A stretch of 64,000 nt of DNA from Galbula dea. Lineage: Eukaryota; Chordata; Aves; Piciformes; Galbulidae. How positions within the stretch are numbered: position 1 is the stretch's first letter; each line of letters opens with the position of its first letter. The DNA is taken from assembly GCA_013399015.1 (NCBI GenBank), contig VWZX01006105.1:2170001-2234000 (forward strand), in the 5' to 3' direction. Shown here piece after piece: positions 27,001 through 40,746 of the stretch. The notes beneath the pieces were generated by a model. That model worked only from the letters and a program-made list of their open reading frames with translations, was not told the origin of the DNA and did not search any database. A program made the position numbers and the translations under genes.

Positions 27001-30000
27001 CTCTACAACAAGCTGAATATCAGCTTTCCAGGTTGATGTCCTGGAGCAGACTGTACAGTATGTATACAGGTGCCTCCATGGGCTGTGGGAAACAGCTCTG
27101 TGTTCCCTCAGCAGCACTTGCCCTCCCACTGTGGCCTAACTGATAGGCGTCATTCAGCCCACTAAGGCTCAAGTCACTCTTACCTTATGGCTTTTAACCT
27201 ACAAACACCACACAGCAGGTAAAAAAATAAATACTTGAAAATAGGGTTAAAGTATAGGAAGAAAGAGTAGGAGTTCAGGGCATCAGAGTTGGAGATAAGA
27301 AGAAGAAACAAGCTTGGAAAGACAACACAAACAAACTTGAACAGGAGAGAAGAACCATGCAAACCACCCATGACAGGACGGGCTATTTTCAGATGAGTTG
27401 GGCTACCTTCATTGCAGTCCTACACTGCTCTCCTTCAGAACTTCTGTTAAGAGGAGTGCTCTTCTGTGCTCAGCTAGATCTTACAACCACTCCTATACCT
27501 TTGCCCTGTTCTCAGTCCTAGTCCTCTTGCCCTCATTGCATATTGAGCTTTTTAGGGATGTACTCACTCCCTAGGAAATCCAGGACCCAACCCAGACTAA
27601 TGTTAGTTGGTTTCAGAAACCTCTTTTTCAGTACTCAGACCTCACTCCCATTCTACTCTGGGAGTCCTTCCAGAGCTATCCACTCTCAGGAAGGCAATTT
27701 TTTAAAATAGCATTAGCTATTTCCAGCTAATCAGGGCCTGCTCTACTTAAAAGCATATTACACCTGCTGGTATTTAAAGTAATTTTAAAAAAGGAAACAA
27801 AGCACTAATACCTCTGTCCATCTGTTCTCACCTGCACATGGACTCAAGGAGAATTTATAATCTCTTTCTGACATAAAAAGTAATAGGTTATCATGTTAGG
27901 ACAGAAGACTAAAAGGAACAGGATCGTGTTTGGAGCCTCTCTTTTAAAGGAAAATATTTTTAACACTGTAGTGAAATGGATGGGTCAGTAAAATTTGTGA
28001 GCAGCAGTTTATATTTCTCTAATAGTACTTTCCTAGATCTGGATTCCATCTCTTCATTTTTTTTGTTCTGTTTGGTTTAGCTGATCCCAGTTACATAACT
28101 GTTCTCAGTAGTCAAGTAAACTTAAAGGTCAGTATAACATAACATCAAAATCAGGATTATAACATGTGAAGGGGCAACTTAACAAACTAATATGCCTTGA
28201 GCTGTTGAGTCCATGTGATGTAGCTGACTAGTTTCTCCCCACTTCCTAGCTGTAATTGTCCTGTGGCTTGCATCACACTGAAACAAGCCAGAAGAGAATC
28301 ATCTGTGCCACTACTTAGAGTTAATGTTTTTAGACACTATTAGTTCCCAAGAAAGGAATGTTTTTCAGATTACTGGAAACTGGGGAAGCAGAGTGTATAA
28401 AAAAAATACAAGGGAAAAAACAAGGAACAATGGTTGCTAGGAAATTCAACAAAGTCAACATGCATGGTCATGCTCTTTCAGCCTTCAAAAATGTATCTGA
28501 ACGAAGTACTGGATCACTTCCAAACTAAAGTAACAGTAACAAGGTAGTACAAGTATACACCTCCTATACATTGTAGATACCATTTCCACTGTATACAAAT
28601 ATAAAAACTCCACTGTATATTTTTAAAGAAGTAGATTACTGAAATGTCAGTGAAGAAGCTCCCAAGTAGCACAAGGAACTCTGAAACCCTCTAGGCAAAT
28701 GATACAATTTCACAAAGAAATTTTTCAAACTATAATGCTCTATATGATTTTAAGAATCTTCACCTGAAAGGAAAGATAATGGGATATGGGAAATTTCCCA
28801 GTTCTTCTAAAGGATCAATCCCATAACACTTGCATTTTCACCCAGGAAAATACACATTGACTTATGAAAAGGAAATACCCATTGTTTTAAGTAGCATGTT
28901 GCTGCTACTTCTGTTCACTTCTAGTCATCTGCAGATCTAGTCTCAGTTCACTTTAATTTCATCACATGCCTTTCAGATTTCTTGGAGTTCACTGAAATTT
29001 GTCTATGTGTTTAAAACTTTTGCAGGATTAAGAAATAAAGCAGATTAGAGAAGCTACATTTCTTTCTATGAGTTTTACAGTTCTAGATATTTCAGTAACA
29101 ACTAATTAATTTGCCACTGAAATTTTGAATGTGGCCATGAGAAAACATGAGCACAGGAAGATGAGACTTAAAAAACATATGGAGAACAGATCTGAAACAG
29201 AAAGAGGACTGAAGATAAGCTCCATCACCATCATTGGTACTCTCTTTTTTCAGTAAAAATACCAGAACCATTTTTCCACATGTAAAGCACCATCCATCTT
29301 CCAGCATAGACACAACACTGTCACATTATGTTCTCCAAATCATTGCTGTTAATCTAGTTTAACATCACACTTTGTTCATGTTCATTTTTCATGAACAAAA
29401 AAGTTTCTCTGTGAGTTTGTCCACAGAAGGTCACATTCCAAACCCACTCAATTTTGCATGAATTAGGGACAAATTCATAGCAAATGAAATCCTATTTTAA
29501 CTTCTTACATGAGAGGACAGAAATATGGCTCTTCCACAGTGGGGACAGGGTTTTGTTTGACTTTGATTTCCAAGTGGCTGCCTTAAAGCTGAGACAAATC
29601 ATCTAGTGGTAGGTTATTTGTTTTGATGTGCAATTTAATATTTGCTTAGGCTAATGATTTGAAAATCCATAGTGCCTTGTTTGCCTGTGAAATTTTTAAT
29701 GAATCAGCCCCAGATCATAGCTCTTGTTTTTGTTCTCTATTATCAGGTGAGAGATGGAGTCTATGGAGGGAGATGATGACAATAAGCCGTCTAGAACATA
29801 CCAAGTTGGGTGATTCAGCACAGTGTCTCCACACACTGTAATTAAAAGGCAGGCAGACACACATTTTCAATAATGTGAAGGAAAGTGTTTTCTAATTGCT
29901 GGGCTTTTTCCAATTGAAATACACTTGTTTAACCTATAGTGCAATCCATCCCTTCCTACCATTATGTGTCATCAGTGAATCTGAAGGTTTATTCAAACTG

Positions 30001-31140
30001 TACTGTACTCCCCCGACCATTTCATACAGGGAAGCTTTAAAGCATCTGTTAGCATTCTGTAGAATTTTCTTAGACAGTCTACATAGGTATTTTCAATACC
30101 TTTACTGAAAACTCAGAAAAGATGGACAAATCCATTTGAAATCAGCTCTGAGAGTGTTTAATGATCATAGATTAAAACCATGCCATTATCCTATGTGGAG
30201 CACATACATCTATTTACACCTCTCTGTGTAGGTGGAGTGGTTTGTTCTCACATACCCTTGCAATGATACATTTACATACAGAGCCTACTCACAGTCCATA
30301 GCTACTCTGAAGCATTTGGCACAATGCTGCATTATATTTAATGTTAACACTTATGTTCAGGAAGGATACACCAAGAATACAGAACAGTGATGTAAAAGTA
30401 TTGCTTTTCTTCAGTTTCTCTCCCTTTCCAGCTTCCTATCACCAAATTATTCTATACAACACAACACTGGCTTACATTAAATTTTAACTTTTCTTCCTAT
30501 AGAGCATAATTAAGTCTTTTTTTTCTCCCTTGCTTTTATTTTACTGATTCTCAATCATCTAGTTGTTGTTTAGCCCTGTTAATATGTCACTGCTGTGGGA
30601 AGTTTTTTTTATTCACTAGCATTTTTGTGCATTAATACTTTTATGTTTGGTTTCAGCCTAATGTTCCAGAGCTGCAAATTACATGACCTTTGTGGAAGCA
30701 ATTATGTTGGTTAAATTAACTGAAGAACCCTTGCATGCTGCTGATTCAGGGGATCTTGAATTTTCAGCCACTTTTCAGCAAAGGTCCAGGAAACTGTTTC
30801 TAAATTGAGATTAAGACCTGAAATTAAATCAGAAAAGAGCAATCAGCACAAAGAGAATTGTATCATTTCAGTGGTTTTTTTCTTTCCAGGTACAAAGAAA
30901 CCCCATTTCTTTTAAACAAAGGGATTTTTTCAGCTGTATCTTAGAACATGCAGAATAGCCATACATAGTCAAAAAAGGAATAGGGTGAAGAGCTATGCCA
31001 GGAGGAGGCGAGTTCAATACTGTCATTTTTCCCTGTATTGATAGTGCTTAGATTTCAATAACAGCTTAATGCAGGCTCCTATTTTTGGAATACTTTGTCT
31101 TAAAGATTAATTTACTGAGGAAACTATGATATAACTACAG

Positions 31141-31450
31141 CTACCTGAAATTAGATTGTAGTGAAAGGAAGGTCAGTCTCTTCTTCTGGGTTACCAGTAA
31201 GAGTACAAGAGGAAAGAGTCTCAAGTTGCACCAGAGAAGTTTTACATTGGATATCAGGAAAAATTTCTTCACTGAAAGAGTTGTTAGGCATTGGAAAAGG
31301 CGGCCTAGGGAAGCGGTGGAGTCACCATCCCTGGAGATGTCTAAAAAACATATGGACGGGGTACTCAGCAACATGGTTTAGTAGCATGGTGGTGACAGGT
31401 TGACAGTTGGACTTGATGATCTGAGAGGTCTATTAATAATTCTGTGTGAC
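31141..31450 (+). mobile_element. CR1 LINE 3' end, short 5'-truncated copy
   Basis: About 310 bp. The + strand translates almost openly through S-T-R-G-K-S-L-K-L, I-R-K-N-F-F-T-E-R-V, H-W-K-R and E-A-V-E-S-P-S-L-E-M to the ORF2 stop at about 31,381. A CR1 3' tail follows (GTTGGACTTGATGATCTGAG) and ends ATTCTGTGTGA. It belongs to a CR1 subfamily with a different C-terminus and tail from the 19.9-21.1 kb copy. Relatively few disruptions. Confidence 0.9.
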
Positions 31451-34400
31451 TTAGTAAACATTATTCCCATTATTAGATATTTTTCCTATGATCACTGCTA
31501 ACTGAATAAAGCTTTAGGTTGTGGAGAAACCTGCAGAGAAAAAAAAAATTGCTGCAAATTATTTTCTTCCTACTTAATGAGAGTATAAGAGTGCTCATCT
31601 GTATGATGAGTCCACTTAGTCATGTTCAGGTCCAAGTTTTACTCAAAAATCCCCAGGCTGTGGAGGTGCAGCAGGTAGAATAGGTGAACAGACCTCTGAT
31701 GGTTTCTGGTGCCTACTTAGTTTACAGTCAGCAATAAATATTAAAGATCATCCTGGCAGGTCACACAAATAGCCTTGGGCCATATCTACAGTGGGGATTT
31801 GTACTTTTTGCAGTCATTGGTAACCATCCCGCAGAGCTGCTGCATCAACACTGTCCTCGGTCTCAACAGACGGGGCTGGAGTGTGAACAAAGGTAGCTCA
31901 CACTTGCTGCAAGCAGAAAGAGCAAATCATTGCCTGTATATTATGGCTCTATCTGACTGGATCTTTCTTCCTGTTCACATAGATTTACCTCTTGATTCAC
32001 AATTTTCCTGGCAATTCCCCTGGACACCTCTGAAACACTGAGTACTTAATTCTGAAAACAGGCTTGGTCTTGCTTCTAATGAAATCATTAGAAAAGTTGC
32101 CACTAACATTCATAGGTGCAGGACTGGACTGTAGCTCACACACATCGTGTTTCCTGAAACATTAGCTAGACCATGAGTTGAAGAATACCACATGCCATCC
32201 CTGCCAACCCCCATACCTCCAGGAGCTGTTTATGTGGAAAAGAAATCACCCTGGCACTCCTGATGTGCTTAAGCTTGCCAGTGGTTAAGGGACTTCATGG
32301 GTTTTAATTGAACAAAGTCTATAAATAATTATCCTTTCTTCCACTTAGAATTGAAATGTGACCCGGAAAGGGTTTTGCATTTGTTTTGAAACGATACCTG
32401 CCTCCTTCCTGGCTTCTTTAAGAACATCTCTGACAAAAAGTTGAAGTTTGTATTGTGTTTCTTGGTCTTGATATTTGACAGGTCTTGGCCTTCTTTTGTG
32501 TACAGGGAAGTATTTCCTGACTGTCTCCCAGAAAGAGCATTAGCTCTCATGATTTAACAGCTAAAGCCTCAACATACCCAGTAACTTCCTTCCTCCAAAG
32601 TAATACTGAAATAAAATAGTTGTGAGCAAGGGCACCAAAAGGTGAGGAAGAAAGAAATCTGCCTGTTAATCTTCCTGTTCCTAAATGTGTTTGAAAGCAT
32701 GCTTCCCTTAAGCAGTCTTTTCTTCTACCCCATGTCTGCAAAGTGGTAATACAAAGAAAGCCATGTATCATTTCATCCCGAGGGAAGGAGCAGCTGGTGC
32801 ATCACAGATTTGTCAGGAATTAGGTTGGGAGTCACAGTACTATGTTTTTTAATCCTGTTTGACTTAAAACTGTGTTTTGTAATCAATGTAATAGAAAAGT
32901 ACTATTCAGACACAGGGATCAGCTGTAGAGAGGAAAAACAATAGCACCCGTGGCTCTTTGATTCGTTTCTATTTGAATTAGAAAGCGACACTTCAACAGC
33001 TCAGCAAGTTGTATATAAAATTTCAGCTTAGCCATCACACTGCCCAGCACTTGAATTTCTTGCAAAGCATTGTTGAAGTCAAACAGAAGCAAACTATGAG
33101 CACTTTAGAAGCAGCAATAAAGGAATCATTAAATAATAAACCACATGAAACATGAAACATGGATCATATTGAGTGGCTACAGCTATCAGTAATGTCAATC
33201 GTGTGAGTAGAATAGAGCATTTAGTAACAAAAAAGAGAAATGTTTAACAAATGATATTTAATAAAAGAATGTCTGTTCTTTAATTAGAGAGAGTGGAATG
33301 GCATCAGGGCAAATACTGCATATGACTTTAGACTTTCCTTTTGTGTGATGTTTTTGAATCCTGGCTTACAAACACAGGCAGAATGATCATGGAAACCTTC
33401 TGTCTGTGGAACACAAACTGGGATTTATTACCCTAGAGGAACTGCCACTGTAGAAATGCCTGTTTCAACATTGTTAAAAGCTGAACATATTTGGCTGTGG
33501 AGTAAAGCATTAGAAATTCTTTAAAACCCATCTTTTGATCCAAACTTGCATTGTAAATAACACAGCAGCAGCTGCAAAGGATTCTCAGTTTCCACCATTA
33601 AATTGGTAAGCAGAGACCTTTCTTTCTGTAAGTAAATTTAAAACTTGCTGAGCTGATTGCACAAAGCTTATCCACATTCATAAGAGCAAATAAAATCAAA
33701 ATATATGGGGTTTATGCTTATTATTTTACTGGATATTACACTAGCAAATACTTCTTATAGTTTTGCAAGAATTTGTGTTACAGAATCAGGGCTAAGTGTA
33801 CACTGAATTATTCCTTTCTGCTGAGAGTCAAGTTGCTTACCATCAGTATTCCATGGTAAAAAAATAAAGTGTTTAATTTGGAATTTTACAAGTTAAGTTT
33901 TAAAGACTGAATATGGCCCCAAACCCTCCACATTAGCTCTGAGAAATCAGATGTCTGTCTGAAAGAAGGACTAATGAGGCTAATTTTGGAAATCTGAATC
34001 AAAGAGAAAGATCCAGAAGTTTAACTTAAGGGGAAAACCTGAGACTATACTCCCTGAAGCATGAGCCAGTGGTCAGTTCAGCTGTAGCCAGTTCTGTTTC
34101 TATCCATGCTTAGCCACGCCTCTTTCCTCCAGTGCTAAGCAACTCAATACCTAGTTCACGACTCAGCTGACAAAGATATTTAGCCCAGACAAACTCTTTC
34201 TTATCTCCCAAGGGACTGCTTTTTCCTTCTAGCAAAGGCAGAGCCTTGGCTTTTCCTTTGCTCACAAAAGGGAATTGACATCCACACCATTTCTTTCTAG
34301 CAGAGAAGGGTCAGTACCCAACTGTAGACTATAGAATTGCAGGTGCACAGAAGCAGACACTTCTCACCAGTTTAATGCTCCAGTTTGCAGCAGGCCTGTA

Positions 34401-37400
34401 TCCATTAAAGATAATTGAATAAAGTTACTTTCCAGTGTGAATAAATTAACTTAGTTCTCATTCCAAAAATATGCAATAAACTGCTCTTTGAGCAAGGAGT
34501 ACAACCCAGGCTACCTCCATTTTCTCAGTAACCCAGGCTACAGACCATACACTTATAGCACCTGACTCCTCTGAACATGAAAAGATAATATTCTTTTCAT
34601 TTTAGCTGTCTTCCTCCTTTTCTTTTTCACAGTCAAGCAATGATCAAGTTTCTTCATAGTCCATTGAGACCTCCAGATATTGACCATTTCAGCCATTAAA
34701 TTTGCCCCCTGCCCTTTTCACAAGCTAACAGTTTTGCTCATGACTCATATCTTTTTAGCTATCAGGAACATCAAATTGCTTCACAAAGCACAAGGGTTTG
34801 GGTGGAAAACTGCAGAAACTCTCCTGAAAAGGCTGAGTGCTTCCTATGCCCAGTAATGAGGAGAGCCAGGTAAAATAATATGCTGAAATCATACAGGAAA
34901 CATAATTGCTGCTAAGAAAGGTTTACCTGGCAATCAGAGGTGAAATACCTTCTCTTTGTTTCTGCAGAAATTCAAAGACTGCCTACACATAGAAAATACT
35001 GAGACTCAGCAGAGAATTGATGAGAACTGTGAATGTAGAAAGACACATAAGAAGTTTGATTTCTTTCTTTTCTGAGACTCAGGGAACACAATAATCAGGA
35101 AATATTTGGTATATTTAGAACAACAAATAACAAGCTGTCTTCTCTTTCCTTTGATGTGTCACAAAAACCTTACCTTTCTCAAAATTTGCCAACATGTCCC
35201 CCTTATTTTCATTCTGGCTTCTATGATTTTACCCTCAGCTCCAAATTCTCAATAAAGCTAACTTTCACATGTTACATTACTATTTTGGATCTTGCTACCT
35301 GCATCCTGAGCAACATTAAGGCAGTTGGGATGGATGGCTTGTTCGTTCATAGAAAAGGGATTTATATACATATATTTAATAAAAAAAAAAACAACAAACC
35401 ACACAAAACCCCAAACCAACCTGTTTCAAGTCCTGTCTAAGCATTTGACAACTTATGTGGATCAAATGAGCGATCTAGGTCTCAATGAACAAGCTCCATA
35501 TAAAAAAAATACCTTTTTGTCAAGAACAAAGGCTAGACATGGTGTTTCATTTGTTCTGGTTCTCATTAGTGGACAGAGTTGAGGCATATGCTAAAGTAGA
35601 CTGGTGGATCCAGTCAGATACCCTAGTATTATTTTTCCAGCAACATTGTTGTTAACAGACTGCCATTCAAGAGCACTATATGTAGATGGACAGGAAAGAT
35701 AACACAAGGAATATCCCATAAATTACTTAAACATGAGATACCACAACACTTAGCCCTTGACCTTTCTGATTCTCACCTGGAGATCAGAGAGGTCACCCTT
35801 CCCATTTCCCTTTCCTTCAAGGTAAATTCAGTGAGGCTATGCCAGTTCTTACTTGATGGGGATTTGGCTCACTGACTATGAGACTAACGGCCTCAGAGAA
35901 CACAGCAGCCTGGGCAGTGATAGTAAATCCTGTTTCGTGCTAGTTGTGTATACCTCACACACTGAACTCTAACTTACTGTAAATAGAATGAAGAGTGCCT
36001 TGTTGCTGAATAATTTATTACACATTAAATATGGCCCAAGGCAATAGAGTTTTCATGTTCCACAAAGGCCTTATATATTTCCTGCTGTTATAATTATGTA
36101 AAGGAAATACTGACAGTCTGAATTATGAAATATAGATTATCCATTCAGCAACAGTTCAAAGCTATATTGAGATTGAGGGGAGTGAGCAAAGACAGGGGAT
36201 TTCAAACATTACGTGTACTTTTATGTTAGGTATGCTATCTGTTTAAGTACTTCCTTGCTGCATGGTGAAGCTGCAGAACATGAAGAGACCTTCAGTTACC
36301 CCAACAAATAGGCATGGTTGATACTACTGACATATATCCCCTTTAAAGCCACATTTCTTTCTCTTTTCTTTGTTTCCTAGTGACACTTTATCCCTCTTTT
36401 CATGTTTAAAGGAACAAACATACATTTACTTCACAGATCATCTTTCATCCAAGCAACTCGAAAAATACCACATTAAGGCTCACAACACCTCTGTGAAGAA
36501 GATAAGTGGTACCCAGAGATTTTTTTCATGTAAGGTGCATATATCTCTTAAGTGGAGGGTACTAACTTTTCTGAGAAGTAGTGTATCTCAAGATCTCTCT
36601 TAAGCAGCATATTACTTTGATGTAGTTCTGCAAGTTGCTGCATAACAGATCCTTGTTCAAGAAAAAACTCATGCTTAAATTAGATGTGTAGATTTGTTGG
36701 AGCTACTCATTCTTAAAAAGTCAAGTGATTAAATGTTTCAGTTCTAGACCTCAAAGAACCAAATATTTTAGGAAATCAGAGACAATGGATTCTGAAGTCA
36801 CAGTGAGACATGAAGAAAATCACAGCTGACATGGATAAGTTTTCAGCTATGGACAAGTTTTAAGAAGGGTACTTTGCAATTCTGCAATGACTTCCTTCAG
36901 AGTTCAATATATGCATTATCAAATTTATGAAGCACATTATCTCTCTTTGACAAATGAGTAAGCTCTGCACAAACAGATCATGTGATTTCCAAAGGCTGAC
37001 AGCAAACTAGCATGGTACAAAGAGAAACACCCTGCTGGCTTCCTGACCCCTACTTTTCACATTGGGTTGTGCTTCCTCTCATAAACATTTTAGAGAGACT
37101 TATGTGCTCTCTTTTGAATCTAGGCAAAGGTATCCATTGATCATAATGTTGGAAAATGATCAATGGAAAATGATTGGTTTTGTTTTGTTTTTAAAAAAAT
37201 ATTATCAGGCAGGGGACAAAGATATTTTGAAAATTATAAACTTGTATATTCAAACATTTTTCTCCTGACTATTCAGGAGTGATTTTGAGTGAGTGTGTTT
37301 ATGTTTCTTTGCTTTTTAACAGATATTTAATGGAAAGCCCACACCTTTAGTAGAAAGTTGCTAACTTTTCCACATCCTCCCAAAACATTCCTGGTCAAAT

Positions 37401-40400
37401 GGAATTGTAAAATTTTCCTATCATGTTTTTGAGTGAAGTATCATGATATCTATGGAGATGATGCATCATAAGATTTCTCCATTTCAGAGGATGGAAAAAG
37501 AAATGGTTTGACAATTGACATGCCAACATTTTAACACAAAAAAAAAGTTTAGCTGAGTGACATTCACTATCTAAATGCCAGATCAAATGCAGTTTGTTCT
37601 ATATATGGCACATATAGATACTGTTAGTCATGCAGTTATGGTACTTCACCCTCACCGTAACACTGTATGAAAGGAAAATAGGCTGTGAAAGCAATTACAC
37701 CTGTTATAATGAGAGTAGGCTGAATCAAGTTTAACTGCATTAGAAGTGCACTGCAGTCACTGGGAAGTGAGAGTGAGAGAAGACATCCTTGGCACTTGAG
37801 AAAAATAGCAAAGTAAGTATGATTTAATTAAATGGCAGATTTAGAGAAAGGGGTTTGATGTGCCCATACAGCCTCTCTGCTCTTCTTCTCTACTTCAGCA
37901 ATATGACTGAGCATTTAACTATATTGATCATGTACTTTTTTTTTTTAATTCTGCAGAATCAGTGCCTCATTTAGTGGGTGGTACTCAGTAAACAAGGCAG
38001 CTGTTCAATATTCCTTTTTATCCACTTCATTCACTGTGTGTGGTCTCATGCCTTATTTAGTTCACACAATCTTAAATCAGCCCTGCGTCTGGAATTATTC
38101 AACAAATAATACGTGATTATGCAATTAAAGACTGTATCAAAACACACAAAAGGGTGGAATTAGGATCACATACAGTTACATATAAGTTAGTTGAATTTCC
38201 TACATTTTGAGTCCTTGATTTTTCCACCTAACAAATCTTCTTTCAGTAGTTTTCCTTTTATTTTTGCTAACCTTCTGAGGAAAAGTCTGTGGTGGACCTT
38301 TGTAAGCCTCAGTTACTAGAACTACAAAGTTGTGGCCTAAATTTTGAATGGTTTCCTGTGTAGAGTTATAAAAACTTAATTCTCAGCCTATCCCCAGAAA
38401 AGCCTCAGGACTTTCTCTGCTGGGTCATTGCCTGATGCAGCAGTATCGTTCTTTCCTATGCCATTCTTATAATGAAGCCTCCTCAGAAACAACCTCACCT
38501 TTGTTGAAGGAGTAAAAAAGGCTTATTGTAGATCCTACCCAACACAACATTATGTCTTAAACAAGGAAACTCACAAGGTCTTGAGATGATACATTCCATT
38601 CAACAACTCCTGGCCAGATGGAGATACCTCAGGTATGATGGCATCCCAGATTACAAACTACAGACTGTGCTTGTGGGTTTCCAGGGACAACCCTTCTTCC
38701 TCACTCAGCAAACAAAGGGTATAAGCTGGCCCTCATAGTATCAGAGATAAAAGACCTCTTCTGTCACCTATTTCATTTCCCTTGTGGTTTTCACACGTTT
38801 TCACCTTATTCCCATGTACAAGGGATCTCACTGTTAGCAAGCCTGTTTTTTCATGCTGTTTTTCCCCCCTTTATTTAATCCAAGTCTAATTATACCCAAG
38901 TGTGTCTAATTATATCTCCAAATAGCAGGCTAAATAATTTCCAGCCCTTCTTGGCTTTTACCCTGTTCAAATATTTAAAACCAGGGCCAGAACCTCCTCT
39001 CATTTCTGCTGGGCTATGTCAGAGAGCAAAATTTAGCTTAGCCCAGTGGAGCTGCAACTCATAGTAGTGGCAATGTGATGTGAAAAGAGGGCAGTGTCTC
39101 GTACTCCAGAATAATCAAAGGATACAATCGCTTCAGTAATTCAAGCCTAAATTGATTCAGTTTGGCAGTTTTCCATAACCCAAATTTCTGAGGCTTTGAG
39201 GGGTCTGTGAGAGAGGAGGTGGAAGGGAATAGGAGGATTAACTCATCAAAGGATAAATTGATTATTTTAAATTTCAAGTGCAGAGGCTTTGGTAAATGAA
39301 AACACAAAGGATTCGAAGTGCACACTTAGAAACAACTATGTTTGGGGCACTACAAAGGGCTGGCTTAATTAATCATTGTCACATATGTTGTGTGGATTGT
39401 TAACCTACAATTTCTCTCACACTGAAGTATAGCTGAAAATGTCACCCTTGTTCTTGCTTTACATGACCTGATGCAAGACACAGATGAGTATTCATCTAAC
39501 TTGTGTAAAGTAGCCTGTGTGCTGCCTGCTGCTCACATTTTTCTTTCCTCTTTAGGTTGGCTGTCTTCCTAAATATATTGCAAAATCCAGTGTCCTCTAC
39601 TTACCACCACTGCCTTCTCCTGTTCCACCTCAAGCTATGAATGAAGAAAGGAAGATAGATTTTCTGCCACTTTATGTATAGAACAACTATTTAAATTCAC
39701 TTCAAACCCATGCATCCAAGACCACACATCATCAGTGGCCTGGTCTTGTTCCCACAGAAAGAAACCTAAGTAATCTCATTGACCAGTACCCACTATCAAA
39801 TATCTCCTCCCAAAATTGAAAAGATAACTAATATTAAAGGGGCTTTTGCGTTGAATAGGAGCTGAGGTCTTTGTCTTGAAGTAAACAGAGCAGAACACCT
39901 GACGTCCTTGTTTTCTGACATTGCAGGGGGAGGGTTATACCATAATTTTTATAGGAAATTACCTATTTGGAATAGGATGTTGAGAGAAAAAATCCATAAA
40001 AATTTAATCAAGATTTAAAGATTACTAGATTTATCATAGAAATTCCTTTGAAGGTTTCATAAAGATTGGTCTATCAGTATGAATATAATAGATTTGTTGA
40101 ACAATATAGTATGGAAACATAGGAAGAATATAGCTTTGCCACTCCTGTTTTTGACTCAGATTAAACTGCCCAAGAATGGACAGGTAAATTAGTACCTATG
40201 GAAGTTTAAATTAAATTTCAAACAGAGCTTTTAAGGAACTGCAGACCTTATATCTTTCCTTTTTAAAGTACTTTTGTAAGGGAGATTTGTAAAGAGCTGC
40301 AGGTTGAGTCTAGTCTGCCAAAGCAATTCACCAGATACATCCCATTCCCTAATGGTCCCTTTCCAAATATCCCCTCAGAGGCAGAAACTTAGTGAACACG

Positions 40401-40520
40401 GAGGCGTTACCTCAGGCTAAACAAATGCCTAAACTGCAGGAAACAGGGCAAAATATCACATTATGTTTCTTCTGCTCTTGGCCTAGAACAATCTGTGGTG
40501 TGACTCAGTACTGCCATTCT
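31451..40520. other. Intergenic, AT-rich, no gene seen
   Basis: No domain-bearing frame was found. A low-complexity A/C-rich run lies at about 35,380-35,425 and a T run near 37,938-37,947. Weak CR1-like similarity on the minus strand near 38,940-39,030 is too thin to call. The rest looks unique. Confidence 0.6.
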
Positions 40521-40746
40521 CCATGCTGGAGCAGTCTGCTCCTGAAGGACTGAACCCCATGGAAGGGACCCATGCTGTGGCAGGGGAAGAGTGTAAGGAC
40601 AGAGGAGCAGCAGAGACAAGGTGTGATGAACTAATAGCAGCTCCCATTCCCCATACACCTGTGCTGCTCAGGAGTGAGGAGGTAGAGAAATTGGGAGTGA
40701 AGTTGAACCCAGGAAGAAGGGAGGGGTGGGAGAAACATGTTTTAAG
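40521..40746 (+). mobile_element. Partial ERVL-type LTR, second copy of the family at 13.3-14.4 kb
   Basis: Aligns by eye with the reverse complement of about 13,510-13,830. Shared landmarks include GGGAAGAGTGTAAGGA, GCAGAGACAAGGTGTGATGA, the CCCATTCCCCATACACCTGTG block, and AGTGAAGTTGAACCCAGGAA running into GTTTTAAG. It is truncated on both sides and lacks several of the internal repeat units. Orientation is plus, opposite to the first copy. No flanking duplication is visible. The open frames across it on either strand are chance. Confidence 0.75.

Larger units (their letters stand above)
21076..31140. other. Intergenic, AT-rich, no gene seen
   Basis: No convincing coding exon. Low-complexity A/C-rich runs occur at about 25,120-25,160 and 26,399-26,460, and a T run at about 25,824-25,841. 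Short stretches near 21,950-22,010 and 24,038-24,065 look like fragments of an ancient amniote interspersed repeat (listed separately). A 10-bp-arm hairpin with a 9-nt loop lies at 29,371-29,399. Confidence 0.6.

Noticed and set aside
38940..39030. Possible minus-strand CR1 relic.
   Set aside because: Only a short similarity to the R-G-D-L-I...K-Y-L region; neighbouring landmarks are not found.
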